Assembly: GCA_905216095.1 (NCBI GenBank)
Contig: CAJMSQ010000001.1
Location: forward strand, 62,001 to 126,000
Direction: 5' to 3'
Length of the DNA stretch: 64,000 nt
DNA from: an uncultured bacterium
GTDB taxonomy: Bacteria; Bacteroidota; Bacteroidia; Bacteroidales; Bacteroidaceae
This document shows positions 17,834 through 27,613 of this stretch, piece by piece. The notes beneath the pieces are model-generated. The model had not been told where the DNA came from. It did not search any database and saw only the letters and a list, made by a program, of their open reading frames with translations. Positions within the stretch are counted from its first letter, which is position 1; every line of letters begins with the position of its first letter. Made by a program: the position numbers and the translations under genes.

Positions 17834-19060
17834 TTAAGCCTTCACCGGGACGAAACAATGGGCGAAAACCTTGTCGGTGGCGCCGGTGTTGTCGCGGATA
17901 TAGCCTTCGGCGGCGCGGCCTGCCGTGCCGAGGGCGGCGCTGTCGGTGAGGAAAGTGTCCATTAGAGTGTCGAAGTCGGCCTGTGAGCGGATTTCGCGGC
18001 AGCCTCCGTTGGCGAGCAGGGCCTGTGCCTCGCGGAACTTGCCGTTGTTCGGCCCGATGATGACGGGACAGCCGTAGACAGCCGCCTCGGGGACATTGTG
18101 TATGCCCACGCCGAAACCGCCGCCCACGTAGGCCACGGTGGCGTAGCGGTAGATGCTCGACAGCAGGCCGTAGCCGTCGATGACGAGGCAGTCGGCCGCA
18201 GCCGCAGTCTCGGGCGTGGCCTTGCTGTAGCGCAGGGCCGGCCGGCGCAGCTTCGACTCGATTTCGCGCAGATGGTCTTCGCCGACCACGTGGGGCGCGA
18301 GTATGAGATGCAACTCGGGATGTCGGTTGAAGTAATCGATGATGATGTCTTCATCGGGCGGCCACGAACTGCCGGCCACCAGCACCTTGCGCCCTTCGGC
18401 GAAGCGTTCGGCCAGCGGCAGCGGGCGGGCGGCGCGCATGATGTCTATGACGCGGTCGAGGCGCGTGTCGCCCGTGACCGTCACCTGCGTCACGCCGAGG
18501 CGGGCCAGCAGCTCGCGCGAATGTTCGTTCTGAACGAAGAAGTGGGTGATGCGTTTCAGGCACTGCGCATAGCCGTGTCCGTAGAAGCGGAAGAAGACCT
18601 GGTTTTCGCGGAAGATGCTTGACACGCTGTACACGGGGATGCCGCGGCGGTGGAGCACGTCTATGTAGTTGCGCCAGAACTCATACTTGATGAAGAATGC
18701 CGCTTCGGGCCGCGCCAGACGTATGAACTTGCGTGCGTTGAGCGGGGTATCGAAAGGCAGGTAGCAGACAATGTCCGCGCCCTCGTAGTCGCGGCGCACT
18801 TCATATCCGGACGGCGAGAAGAAGGTCAGCAGAATCTTCTTTTCGGGATGCTCGCGGCGGAGCCTTTCCATCAGGGGACGTCCCTGTTCGAACTCGCCGA
18901 GCGAGGCGGCATGGAACCAAACGAAGCGGTCATGTCCGACTTCGCGGCGCAGGATGCGCCAGGTGTTGCGGTGTCCGCGCATCATCAGTCGCGCCTTGGG
19001 GTTGAAGAGCGCGACGACGTTCACGCAGAGCATGTATAAGTATATCGCGAGCGAATACAC
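17834..19060 (-). CDS. waaA: 3-deoxy-D-manno-octulosonic acid (Kdo) transferase
   Basis: A 408-residue glycosyltransferase that adds Kdo to lipid A precursors at the cytoplasmic membrane. It shows the GT30 N-terminal features (WFHAASLGEFEQGRPLME, LLTFFSPSGYEVRRDYEGADIVCYLPFDTP, FIKYEFWRNY) and C-terminal features (VLVAGSSWPPDED, APHVVGEDHL, AYVGGGFGVGIHNVPEAAVYGCPVIIGPNNGKFREA). The start appears to be GTG at 19060; an in-frame ATG nine codons later is the alternative. It sits 55 bp after gltX and 50 bp before rmuC, all on the same strand. Confidence 0.95.
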   Translation of the reverse strand: MYSLAIYLYMLCVNVVALFNPKARLMMRGHRNTWRILRREVGHDRFVWFHAASLGEFEQGRPLMERLRREHPEKKILLTFFSPSGYEVRRDYEGADIVCYLPFDTPLNARKFIRLARPEAAFFIKYEFWRNYIDVLHRRGIPVYSVSSIFRENQVFFRFYGHGYAQCLKRITHFFVQNEHSRELLARLGVTQVTVTGDTRLDRVIDIMRAARPLPLAERFAEGRKVLVAGSSWPPDEDIIIDYFNRHPELHLILAPHVVGEDHLREIESKLRRPALRYSKATPETAAAADCLVIDGYGLLSSIYRYATVAYVGGGFGVGIHNVPEAAVYGCPVIIGPNNGKFREAQALLANGGCREIRSQADFDTLMDTFLTDSAALGTAGRAAEGYIRDNTGATDKVFAHCFVPVKA

Positions 19061-19115
19061 GGGATTTTCTTTTGTTGAGGTGCAGATGTTCTTTTCGCGG
19101 GGCGCGGTGTGCCGG

Positions 19116-20633
19116 TCAGCCTAAGGCGGCTATGGTGGCGCGCATCCGTCGCAGGGTTTCCTCCTTGCCGAGGAAGGCGGCCAGTTCGTACATGTCGGGG
19201 CCTTTTCCCGTACCGACGAGGCAGACGCGCCAGGGGTTCCACGGCTTGCGGCCCGTGGTTTCGGCCCAATTGTCCACGGCCTGCCGCTGGCCCTCCACGG
19301 AGAAGTCGGCGAGACTTTCGAGCAAGTCGGCCAGTTCGGTCATCTCGGCGGCCGTTCCTTCCTTCCAGTTCTTGCGGACGAACTTGTCGTCGGCATCGTA
19401 TGCCGCGGGAGCGGTGAAGAAGAAGTCGCAAAGCGGCCACAACTCGTGGATGAAGTTGATTTTCTTCATCTTCATCATGCCGACGACGGCTTCCACGCGC
19501 TCTGCGGGGGCACAGATGCCGTTCTCCCTCAGTATGCGGTCGAAGGCGGGTGCCAGCAGGCTGTCATCGGTCTTGAGGATATATTCGCGGTTGAACCACT
19601 GGCCCTTCACGTAGTCGAAGCGCGCGCCTGCCTTCGAGCACTTGGTCAGGTCGAACTGCGCGATGAGCTCGTCCATCGACAGGATTTCCTGTTCCGTGCC
19701 CGGGTTCCAGCCGAGCAGAGCGAGGAAATTGATGACGGCCTCGGGCAGGTAGCCGCTTTCGCGGTATCCGCTCGACACGTCGCCCGTCTTCGGGTCGTGC
19801 CATTCGAGGGGAAAGACGGGGAAGCCGAGACGGTCGCCGTCGCGCTTCGAGAGCTTGCCTTTCCCGTCGGGCTTGAGCAGCAGCGGCAGATGGGCGAAGC
19901 GCGGCATGGTCGCCTCCCAGCCGAACGCACGGTAGAGCAACACGTGCAGGGGTGCCGAGGGCAGCCATTCCTCGCCGCGGATGACGTGCGTGACGGCCAT
20001 GAGATGGTCGTCCACGATATTGGCCAAGTGGTAGGTAGGCAGCTGGTCGGCGCTCTTGTAGAGCACCTTGTCGTCGAGGATGTCGGACATGACGCGCACG
20101 TCGCCGCGGATGATGTCGTCCACGTGTATCTCCTCGCCCGGTTCGACGCGGAAACGCACCACGTACTGCACGCCTTCGTCCACGAGCCGCTGCGTCTCCT
20201 CCTCGCCGAGCGTCAGCGAGTTGCGCATTTCCATGCGGGTGCGGGCGTCATACTGGAAGTTGGGCACGCTTTCGCGCTTGGCGTTGAGTTCCTCGGGCGT
20301 GTCGAAGGCGATGTAAGCCTTGCCCTCGTCGAGCAGGCGGGCGACGTACTGCTTGTAGATGTCGCGCCGTTCGGACTGGCGGTAGGGACCGCAGTCGCCG
20401 CCTATGCCGACGCCCTCGTCGAAGTGTATGCCGAGCCAGCGGAAAGCATCGATGATGTACTCTTCCGCTCCGGGTACGAAGCGGTTGGAGTCGGTGTCTT
20501 CGATGCGGAATATCATTTCGCCGCCGTGCTGGCGGGCAAAGAGGTAATTATAGAGTGCCGTGCGCACGCCGCCTATGTGTAGCGGGCCGGTGGGGCTGGG
20601 TGCGAAGCGGACCCTGACTTTTCGGTCGTTCAT
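19116..20633 (-). CDS. gltX: Glutamyl-tRNA synthetase
   Basis: A 505-residue class I synthetase charging tRNA-Glu. The ATP-binding HIGH-type motif is near the N-terminus ([22 protein letters not shown]) and the KMSKS-type loop reads [17 protein letters not shown]. The length and C-terminal anticodon-binding region are normal. It is the first gene of the gltX-waaA-rmuC group with a clear promoter 30-60 bp upstream. Confidence 0.97.
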   Translation of the reverse strand: MNDRKVRVRFAPSPTGPLHIGGVRTALYNYLFARQHGGEMIFRIEDTDSNRFVPGAEEYIIDAFRWLGIHFDEGVGIGGDCGPYRQSERRDIYKQYVARLLDEGKAYIAFDTPEELNAKRESVPNFQYDARTRMEMRNSLTLGEEETQRLVDEGVQYVVRFRVEPGEEIHVDDIIRGDVRVMSDILDDKVLYKSADQLPTYHLANIVDDHLMAVTHVIRGEEWLPSAPLHVLLYRAFGWEATMPRFAHLPLLLKPDGKGKLSKRDGDRLGFPVFPLEWHDPKTGDVSSGYRESGYLPEAVINFLALLGWNPGTEQEILSMDELIAQFDLTKCSKAGARFDYVKGQWFNREYILKTDDSLLAPAFDRILRENGICAPAERVEAVVGMMKMKKINFIHELWPLCDFFFTAPAAYDADDKFVRKNWKEGTAAEMTELADLLESLADFSVEGQRQAVDNWAETTGRKPWNPWRVCLVGTGKGPDMYELAAFLGKEETLRRMRATIAALG

Positions 20634-20662
20634 AGAGAAATGTTATTTTGTGTTTTCAAGTG

Positions 20663-20693
20663 CAAAGATAATGGATGACAGGGGAAAGACAAA
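20663..20693 (-). promoter_or_regulatory. Promoter of gltX-waaA-rmuC
   Basis: On the minus strand TTTG (20693-20690), 19 bp, TATCTTTG (20670-20663). This is a full consensus match 30 bp before the gltX ATG. Confidence 0.75.
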
Positions 20694-20834
20694 GCAAAAG
20701 CCCGCTGAAATCATCCGGACGTCTGTTTTTTAAGATAAACGCCGGGGCGGACGGACCGGCCTCACGCGGTGGTTCCGGCTTTCCTCTTTTCGGGAAAAAC
20801 TTTCCGCCGCGAGCCGCTCCCCCACCCCGCCAGG

Positions 20835-21090
20835 CGATTTTAACACAATTTGCTTTTGGCGGAAAAATGTTGTATCTTTGCAACAGGAAACAGGGCAGAC
20901 CCGCACGGTCTGCCCTGTTTTCGTGTTTTCCGGCCTGCATCCGGCCCGTTTTTCATGGGAAAAAGGATTTCCTACATGCCTTGTAGGAAAAATTACAAGG
21001 CATGTAGGAAAAACTATAAGGCATGTACGAAAAAAACATCGCGGGCTTGCGCGTCCCGAAAAGTGAACAAAGGTTAAAAATGTTAATGTC
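20835..21090 (+). repeat. Composite intergenic element, copy A
   Basis: Order of parts: conserved block GATTTTAACACAATTTGC; promoter TTTG 20849-20852, 20 bp, TATCTTTG 20873-20880; hairpin with 14-bp arms 20888-20901 and 20907-20920 ending in TTTT; palindromes at 20970-21036 (CCTACATGCCTTGTAGG and inverted or degenerate forms); tail AAAGTGAACAAAGGTTAAAAATGTTAATGTC (split here by parts: AAAGTGAACAAAGG then TTAAAAATGTTAATGTC) to 21090. It fills the gap between gltX and the convergent sulfatase-fold gene, whose stop is 1-2 bp beyond the tail. Confidence 0.85.
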
Positions 21091-21091
21091 G

Positions 21092-23017
21092 TCAGAGCGC
21101 GCCCAGGTCGTCGTAGGCCGTTTGCAGCAGGGCGTTGGCGGCGGCGCGGCGGGCAGGCGACGGTGCCGGCGTCTCACCGATGACGGACTGCGGACGGGTG
21201 ACGAGGTTGATGACACTCACGCCCGTCGTGTCCTTGTACCAGATGCCCTCGCTCCACGTGTGGACAGCCGAGGGATGCGTATAGGTCCGGCTCAGCACGT
21301 CGCGGCTCCAGCGGAAGTCCGTGTGCGGCAGTCCCAGCTGGCCGAGCAGCGTGGCGGGCAGGTCGGTCTGGTTGCACAGGCGGTCGATAACGCGCGCTTC
21401 CCTCACGGCCCCGCCCGTCCAGATGAGGGGGATGTGGGCGCGGCGCGGGTTGTGGGGAGACAGTCCGGCGGGGTAGCCGATGCCGTGGTCGGGCAGGATG
21501 ACGATGAGCGTATTGCGCCACTGCGGCGTTGCCCTGAGGCGGTCGGTGAAGCGGCCGATGCAGGCGTCGAGATAGGCCATGGAGTTGGCCACGGGGTCGC
21601 CCTTGATGCGGTCGTAGGGCACGCCCCACGGTTCGTGGCTGGCCAGCGTCAGCACCGCCGTGTGCCACGGGCGGTCCGCGGGGTAAGCCGTGACCATGTC
21701 GAAGAGGCGGTCGAAGACGATGCTGTCGGTCACGCCCCAGTCGTGCGTGCGGCGCACCGACGCGGGGAACGACGTGTCGCCATAGGTCCTGTCATAGCCT
21801 GTCGCCATGAGATAGCCGTTGGTGTTGGTGAAATTGATGTCGCCGCCGTAGAGGAATTCCGTCGAGTAGCCGGCCTGGCGCAGCGAGGCGGCGATGCCGG
21901 GCAGGCGGGTGTATTTCCCCGGCAGCTTCATGACGCTCACGTCGGGGAAGGAGGGATAGCCGCTCAGCGCGCATACCGTTCCGCGGTCGGTGCGGAAGGA
22001 ATTGGCGTAGCAGCCGGTGAAGACGACGCCCTCCCCGGCCAGGGCGTTGAGCCGGGGCGTGATGTTGGTGTCGGCCTCGGGGTCTACGGCGTTCACGAAT
22101 GTGCCGCCGCAACCTTCCATCAGTATGACGAGCACGTTGGGCCGCCGCGTGTTGAGCAGCGTGTCGGTACCGGTGCTTTCGGTCGAGTAGCCCAATGAGG
22201 CGAAGATGCGGGCCCGTTCCGCCTCGCTGTAGTATTCGTGCTGCCGGGCGAAGTCACGGGTCTTGAACAACGAGTAGAAGATGCTGAAGGCCGGGTTCAC
22301 GGCCGAGTGGTTCAGGTACTGGTTTTGGCTGTAATAGACCATGCCGACATTGGCCGTGGACTTCCCCACCCCACCCCGTATGCCGAGGAACAGCAGGCCG
22401 CCGGCCAGGATGCCGGCCACCGTCATCGCGGCGCGCAGACGCCATCCGCGCAGTGCGGGGAGGCTTCCCGGCAATGCGGACCGGCGGGATTTACAGACGG
22501 ACACCGCGGCGTGTCTCTTTCTTCCCGGAAAACGGAACGCGGCGGGGCTTTTGCCGCACAGCAAGGCGAAGATGAGGAGCGCGGACAGGATGATGGCCGC
22601 CGCCACGCCTATTATATATAAGGTCGAGACGCTGGCCGTCATGCCTTTCGGCGAGTCAATGTAATTGAAGACCGTGCCGTCGAGCTTGAAGCCCCAGAAA
22701 CCGTACAGGCAGCAGTCGGCCGTGAGGATGAGCGCAAGGAGTGTGGCGACGAGGCCCGCGTAAATTTTGAACAAAAGGCGGGCGCGCGGGATTTTCACCC
22801 AAAAGGACAGCAGCATCACGAGCCAGGGAATGGCCGAGAGGTAGCCCGCCGTAGCGAGGTCGAGGGGTAGTCCGTGCCACATCACGGCCGGCGCGTCCGT
22901 CCACGAGGCGGCATGGTCCGCGGGCGGGTTGCAGAGCATGAAAACCACCTTTCCCATCAGAAATACCCCGATGAGCGAAAGGAAGTAACGGAGGAAGAAA
23001 CGGAATCGTGCGGGCAT
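21092..23017 (-). CDS. LtaS/MdoB-like membrane phosphoglycerol or phosphoethanolamine transferase (sulfatase fold)
   Basis: A 641-residue protein. Five N-terminal membrane helices span about residues 1-190 (FFLRYFLSLIGVFLMGKVVFML, YLSAIPWLVMLLSF, AGLVATLLALILTADCCLYGFW, LYIIGVAAAIILSALLIFALL, further helix near 200). A periplasmic alkaline-phosphatase-superfamily domain follows. PNVLVILMEGCGG carries the metal-binding Glu, FRTDRGTVCALSGYPSFP the catalytic Thr, and VILPDHGIGYP the Asp-His pair. LtaS/MdoB relatives transfer glycerol-phosphate or related head groups to envelope glycans. The acceptor here is unknown. It starts 25 bp after an MsbA-like exporter gene, suggesting a joint envelope function. 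Confidence 0.82.
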   Translation of the reverse strand: MPARFRFFLRYFLSLIGVFLMGKVVFMLCNPPADHAASWTDAPAVMWHGLPLDLATAGYLSAIPWLVMLLSFWVKIPRARLLFKIYAGLVATLLALILTADCCLYGFWGFKLDGTVFNYIDSPKGMTASVSTLYIIGVAAAIILSALLIFALLCGKSPAAFRFPGRKRHAAVSVCKSRRSALPGSLPALRGWRLRAAMTVAGILAGGLLFLGIRGGVGKSTANVGMVYYSQNQYLNHSAVNPAFSIFYSLFKTRDFARQHEYYSEAERARIFASLGYSTESTGTDTLLNTRRPNVLVILMEGCGGTFVNAVDPEADTNITPRLNALAGEGVVFTGCYANSFRTDRGTVCALSGYPSFPDVSVMKLPGKYTRLPGIAASLRQAGYSTEFLYGGDINFTNTNGYLMATGYDRTYGDTSFPASVRRTHDWGVTDSIVFDRLFDMVTAYPADRPWHTAVLTLASHEPWGVPYDRIKGDPVANSMAYLDACIGRFTDRLRATPQWRNTLIVILPDHGIGYPAGLSPHNPRRAHIPLIWTGGAVREARVIDRLCNQTDLPATLLGQLGLPHTDFRWSRDVLSRTYTHPSAVHTWSEGIWYKDTTGVSVINLVTRPQSVIGETPAPSPARRAAANALLQTAYDDLGAL

Positions 23018-23042
23018 GGCTGTTCGTTTGCGGGCAGCGGCG

Positions 23043-24878
23043 TCAGAGTTGCTGCATGTCGTTCAGTCGTTTGTAGTATCCGTTTTTGGCCAGCAGGGCC
23101 TCGTGCGTGCCGCGCTCCACGATGCGTCCTTCATGCAGCACGCAGATTTCGTCGGCATTGCGGATGGTGGACAGCCGGTGGGCGATGGCGATGGTGGTGC
23201 GCGTCTTCATCAGGCGTTCGAGGGCTTCCTGCACGAGCCGCTCGCTTTCGGTGTCGAGCGCCGACGTGGCCTCGTCGAGTATGAGTATGTCCGGATTTTT
23301 CAGGATGGCGCGCGCGATGGATATCCGCTGGCGCTGTCCGCCCGAAAGCCGGCAGCCGCGGTCGCCCACGTTGGTATCGTAGCCGAACTCGCTTTCCATG
23401 ATGAAGTCGTGGGCGTTTGCGATTTTCGCGGCCGCCGTCACCTGTTCCATCGTGGCGTTCTCCACGCCGAAAGCGATGTTGTTGAAGAACGTGTCATTGA
23501 AGAGAATGGCCTCTTGGTTCACGTTGCCGATGAGCGCCCGCAGGTCTGCGAGGTAAATGTCCTTCACGTCGGTGCCGTCGAGCAGTATCTTGCCGCCGGT
23601 CACGTCGTGGTAACGCGGCAGCAGGTCCACGAGCGTCGATTTTCCCGAGCCGCTCTGTCCCACGATGGCGATGGTCTGTCCGCGGCGCACGGTGAGACTG
23701 ACGTCTTTCAGCACGTCGGTGCGGCCGTTGTAGCTGAAAGAAACGTCGCGGAACTCGATTTTTTCGCCCAGGTTCTTGAAGTGTACGGGATTCTTGGCTT
23801 CGCGGATGGGGTTTTCGGCATTCAGTATTTTGTTCACACGTTCCACTGACGCCATTCCCTTGGGTATGGCATACGTGGCCCGCGACAGGTCTTTCAAGGG
23901 CTGTATGATGCTGTACAGGATGACCATGTAGAAGATGAAAGTCGGGGCATCGACGGGCGGATGGTTGGAGAAAATGAGCGTTCCGCCGTACCAGAGCACG
24001 AGTACGATGAGGCATGTGCCGAGAAACTCGCTGACCGGATGCGCCGAGACCTGGCGGACGGCCACTTTGTTGGAGGCCCGACGAAACTCGTCGGTACTGC
24101 GGTCGAAGCGTTCGCACATCTTGCGTTCGGCCGTAAAGGCCTTGATGATGCGCATGCCGCCGAGCGTCTCTTCGAGCTGCGACATGGTCTCGCTCCACTT
24201 GTTTTGTGCGTCGAGCGACTGGCGTTTCAGTTTGCGCCCGATGCGGCCCATGACCCAGCCCATCAGCGGAAGGACGATGATGGTGAAGAGGGTAAGCTGC
24301 CAACTCGTATAGATAAGGACGCTGAAGTAGCATGTCAGCAGTATGGGGTTCTTGATGAGCATCTCGAGCGAGCCGGTAATGGAGTTTTCAATCTCGTTCA
24401 CGTCGCCGCTCATGCGGGCGATGATGTCGCCCTTGCGTTCCGACGAGAAGAAACTCAGTTGCAGTGACACGATCTTGTGGTAAACCTGTGAGCGGATGTC
24501 GCGTACGATGCCCGTACGCAGCGGGACCATGATGCCGGCCGAGACAAAATAGCTTCCTGTCTTGAGCAGCGTGGCGGCCACAAGGAACGAACCGATGAGC
24601 AGCAGCGTGGTCGATGCACCGTACTCCAGCATGATCTGCTGCGTATAATAGTACATGTTGTTCACGAGTATGTCTTTAGTGCTGTGACCTGCGGCATCCC
24701 ACGCGATGAATGCATAGGTGGTGGTGTCGAGCTTGAAGAGCAGGTTGAGCATCGGTATGAGCGACGCGAACGAGAACACGTTGAGTACGGCCGAGAGCAG
24801 GTTGAAGAACAACGAGCCGAAGAGGTACTTCTTATAGGGTGCGACGTAGTGCCGCATGATACCGAAGAATTCTTTCAT
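23043..24878 (-). CDS. MsbA-like ABC exporter, fused membrane and ATPase domains
   Basis: A 611-residue half-transporter. About residues 1-340 hold six membrane helices of type I exporter fold. The ATPase domain has Walker A GQSGSGKST near residue 400, signature LSGGQRQR, Walker B ILILDEATSALD and switch His (IAIAHRLSTI). The domain arrangement and sequence resemble lipid A flippase MsbA and its Bacteroidetes paralogues, which act as homodimers. The substrate cannot be assigned from sequence alone. The gene is in a tight same-strand run: RNase H gene, this exporter (19 bp), then the LtaS-like protein (25 bp). Confidence 0.88.
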   Translation of the reverse strand: MKEFFGIMRHYVAPYKKYLFGSLFFNLLSAVLNVFSFASLIPMLNLLFKLDTTTYAFIAWDAAGHSTKDILVNNMYYYTQQIMLEYGASTTLLLIGSFLVAATLLKTGSYFVSAGIMVPLRTGIVRDIRSQVYHKIVSLQLSFFSSERKGDIIARMSGDVNEIENSITGSLEMLIKNPILLTCYFSVLIYTSWQLTLFTIIVLPLMGWVMGRIGRKLKRQSLDAQNKWSETMSQLEETLGGMRIIKAFTAERKMCERFDRSTDEFRRASNKVAVRQVSAHPVSEFLGTCLIVLVLWYGGTLIFSNHPPVDAPTFIFYMVILYSIIQPLKDLSRATYAIPKGMASVERVNKILNAENPIREAKNPVHFKNLGEKIEFRDVSFSYNGRTDVLKDVSLTVRRGQTIAIVGQSGSGKSTLVDLLPRYHDVTGGKILLDGTDVKDIYLADLRALIGNVNQEAILFNDTFFNNIAFGVENATMEQVTAAAKIANAHDFIMESEFGYDTNVGDRGCRLSGGQRQRISIARAILKNPDILILDEATSALDTESERLVQEALERLMKTRTTIAIAHRLSTIRNADEICVLHEGRIVERGTHEALLAKNGYYKRLNDMQQL

Positions 24879-24897
24879 ACCATAGATTTATAGGTTT

Positions 24898-25545
24898 TTA
24901 TTTGCGGCCGAAGTCTGCGGGAATCTCGCCCCAGGCTTTGGTATCCCACTTGACAAGCGGTGTTTCGTAGCTGTTGCCGCGCAACCAGGCCTCGGCCCGT
25001 CCGATGAGTTCGTGCACCTGGCGCGTCTTTGCATTGAGGGGGAGTTTCGTCTTGCACTTCTTCTGCCTGACCCAGGCCAGTGCGTTGCGGCTGTCCGAGT
25101 AGATGGTGAGTCGTTCACCGCTTTTCCCGATCAGTGCCAGGGCATGTACGATGGCGAGGAACTCACCTATGTTGTTCGTGCCGTAGGCCGGTCCGAAGCG
25201 GAATACTTCCCGGCCGGTCCGCAAGCATACTCCACGGTACTCCATCGGTCCCGGGTTGCCCGAGCAGGCGGCATCGACGGCCCAGGCCTCATAAGTGGGC
25301 GGCACGCAGTCGGTAGCCGTCCCCTGTCCCGGCACTCCGGTTCTCGGTTGTGCCGTGCGGCGCGGTCTCACATAGTCGGATGCCGGCGAGCGGTAGGCTT
25401 CTTCGGCCTCCTGCCGCGTGGCAAACGATTTGTACACGGCGCCTTCGAAGCCCTTCACCTGTCGTTGGCATTCGGGCCACGTAGTGTAGACGCCCGGTTC
25501 CAGCCCGTGCCACACCACATAATATTTCTGCTTCGTCGTTGCCAT
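24898..25545 (-). CDS. Ribonuclease H with viroplasmin-type N-terminal domain
   Basis: A 215-residue enzyme. Residues 8-55 (YYVVWHGLEPGVYTTWPECQRQVKGF...YKSFATRQEAEEAY) are the RNA:DNA hybrid-binding viroplasmin domain found in eukaryote-like RNase H1. The catalytic domain keeps its acids: VDAACSGNPG, NNIGEFLAIVHAL, IYSDSRNALAWV and VKWDTKAWGEIPADF. It cleaves RNA in RNA:DNA hybrids. The order of domains and the divergent HGL...GVY box are typical of Bacteroidetes members. It lies 96 bp after argS and 19 bp before the exporter gene. Confidence 0.9.
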   Translation of the reverse strand: MATTKQKYYVVWHGLEPGVYTTWPECQRQVKGFEGAVYKSFATRQEAEEAYRSPASDYVRPRRTAQPRTGVPGQGTATDCVPPTYEAWAVDAACSGNPGPMEYRGVCLRTGREVFRFGPAYGTNNIGEFLAIVHALALIGKSGERLTIYSDSRNALAWVRQKKCKTKLPLNAKTRQVHELIGRAEAWLRGNSYETPLVKWDTKAWGEIPADFGRK

Positions 25546-25641
25546 GCGTTACCGTTTCCTGACCGGCAGTCTGTCCGTTGTCCGTTCCTTTTTCGCTGTA
25601 TTGCCTGTCCTGTCGGAAAATCCTGTCTCTGTTCTTGTCGC

Positions 25642-27459
25642 TTACATGCGTTCGGGCATTTCGATGCCCAGCAGGCCCATGCCGAGGCGCACTACTTTTG
25701 CGACGTTGGCAGACAGGACAAGGCGGAAGTGGCGGCGACGTTCGTCTTCCTCGCGCAGGATGCTGAAATCGTGATAGAACTGGTTGTATTCCTTGACCAG
25801 GTCATAGCAGTAGGCAGCCACGGCCGAGGGTGAATAGTCCTGCCCGGCCTGACGCACTACGGCGGCGAAATCGGCCACGTGCTGCACAATCTCTTCCTCC
25901 TTTGTGGACAGCGGGCAGTCGGCGGCCAAGGTTCCCTCGCAAGCCAGTCCCTGGTCGGCGGCCTTGCGCAGTATGCTGCGTATGCGGGCATAGGTATATT
26001 GTATGAACGGACCGGTGTTTCCGTTGAAGTCGATGCTCTCTTCGGGATTGAAAAGCATGTTCTTGCGCGCGTCTACCTTGAGGAGGAAATACTTGAGCGC
26101 GCCCATTCCGACGATGCGGGCCACTTCCCGGCGCTCGTCTTCGGGCATGTCGTCGAACTTGCCCGCCTCGTCGGCCGTGCGGCGTGCCTGGCTCACCATC
26201 TCGGCCACCAGTTCGTCGGCATCGACCACGGTGCCCTCGCGGCTTTTCATCTTGCCGTTGGGAAGTTCCACCATGCCGTAAGAGAAATGCACGAGGTCTT
26301 TGCCCCATTCGAAGCCCAGTTCGTCGAGCAGGATGCTGAGTACCTGGAAGTGGTAGTTCTGTTCGTTGCCGACAACGTATATCATTTTGTCGATGGGGAA
26401 GTCCTGGAAGCGCAACTTGGCCGTTCCGATGTCCTGCGTCATGTATACGCTCGTGCCGTCGGCGCGCAGCAGCAGTTTCTCGTCCAGTCCTTTGTCGCGC
26501 AAGTCGGCCCAGACGGAGCCGTCCTCTTTCCGGAAGAAGATGCCGCGGGCCAGTCCTTCCTCAACCTTTTCGCGTCCCTCGAGATAGGTATCGCTTTCGT
26601 AGTATATCTTGTCGAAGCCCACGCCAAGCGCCTTGTACGTCTCGTCGAATCCGGCATATACCCATTCGTTCATGCGACGCCAGAGCGCGCGCACCTCGGG
26701 GTCGTTCTGTTCCCACTTGACCAGCATGTGGCGGGCCTCCTGCATGAGGGGCGATTCCTTTTCGGCGCGTGCCTTGGCCTCGTCGGGCGTCATGCCTTCG
26801 GCCGTGAACTGTTCGGTGAGCGCCTTCACCTCTTCGCGGAAATGCTTGTCGAAGGCCACGTAGTAGTCGCCGATGAGGTGGTCGCCCTTTTTGCCGCTCG
26901 ATTCGGGCGTCTCGCCGTTGCCGTACTTCAGCCAGGCGAGCATGGACTTGCAGATGTGTATGCCGCGGTCGTTTACAATGTTTGTTTTCACGACGCGATT
27001 GCCGTTGGCCTCCATGATTTGTGCGAGCGACCAGCCGAGCAGGTTGTTGCGCACGTGGCCCAGGTGGAGCGGTTTGTTGGTGTTGGGCGAGGAATACTCA
27101 ATCATGACGAGCGGGGAAGCCTCCGTGGGGCGCGTCAGTCCGTATTCGGGGTCGGCGTCTATGCTGCCCAGCAGTTCCACCCAGCGGGCGGCGGCGACGG
27201 TCAGGTTCAGGAAACCTTTTACGACGTTGAAGGCCGACACTACGTCCGAGTTGGCCATGAGGTGTTCGCCGATTTCGCGCGCCGTGTCCTCGGGTTTCTT
27301 GCGCGAGACGCGCAGCAGCGGGAAGACGACGAGCGTGAGGTGTCCCTCGAACTCGCGTTTCGTCTTTTGCAGTTGCAGTTCCTGTTCGGGCACGTCCTGT
27401 CCGTAGAGGGCGTTGATGGCTGCGCGGATGTCGGCGGCCAGTTGTTGTTCGATTTTCAT
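25642..27459 (-). CDS. argS: Arginyl-tRNA synthetase
   Basis: A 605-residue class I synthetase. ATG 27459 (MKIEQQLAADIRAAINALYG) starts the Add-1 domain that binds the tRNA elbow; the frame remains open upstream but has no family similarity. The HIGH motif reads SPNTNKPLHLGHVRNNLLG and the second signature reads MKSREGTVVDADEL. The C-terminal anticodon-binding domain ends RLGMGLLGIEMPERM. It is preceded by a good promoter at 27531-27561. Confidence 0.96.
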   Translation of the reverse strand: MKIEQQLAADIRAAINALYGQDVPEQELQLQKTKREFEGHLTLVVFPLLRVSRKKPEDTAREIGEHLMANSDVVSAFNVVKGFLNLTVAAARWVELLGSIDADPEYGLTRPTEASPLVMIEYSSPNTNKPLHLGHVRNNLLGWSLAQIMEANGNRVVKTNIVNDRGIHICKSMLAWLKYGNGETPESSGKKGDHLIGDYYVAFDKHFREEVKALTEQFTAEGMTPDEAKARAEKESPLMQEARHMLVKWEQNDPEVRALWRRMNEWVYAGFDETYKALGVGFDKIYYESDTYLEGREKVEEGLARGIFFRKEDGSVWADLRDKGLDEKLLLRADGTSVYMTQDIGTAKLRFQDFPIDKMIYVVGNEQNYHFQVLSILLDELGFEWGKDLVHFSYGMVELPNGKMKSREGTVVDADELVAEMVSQARRTADEAGKFDDMPEDERREVARIVGMGALKYFLLKVDARKNMLFNPEESIDFNGNTGPFIQYTYARIRSILRKAADQGLACEGTLAADCPLSTKEEEIVQHVADFAAVVRQAGQDYSPSAVAAYCYDLVKEYNQFYHDFSILREEDERRRHFRLVLSANVAKVVRLGMGLLGIEMPERM

Positions 27460-27530
27460 ATCGTGTGTTTTTTTGTTTCCGGTAGCTGTCGCCCTCGTCC
27501 CGCGGACGGGGGCGGAATACATGCAGGCTA

Positions 27531-27561
27531 CAAAATTACGACTTTTGTCGGAGTGGGCAAA
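27531..27561 (-). promoter_or_regulatory. Promoter of argS
   Basis: On the minus strand TTTTG ending at 27558, 19 bp, TAATTTTG (27538-27531), about 70 bp before the argS ATG. Confidence 0.65.
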
Positions 27562-27613
27562 ACTTGCGGAAACCGTTTTTCCTTTCCGCCCGTCCGGTTC
27601 GTTCCGCCCGCCG

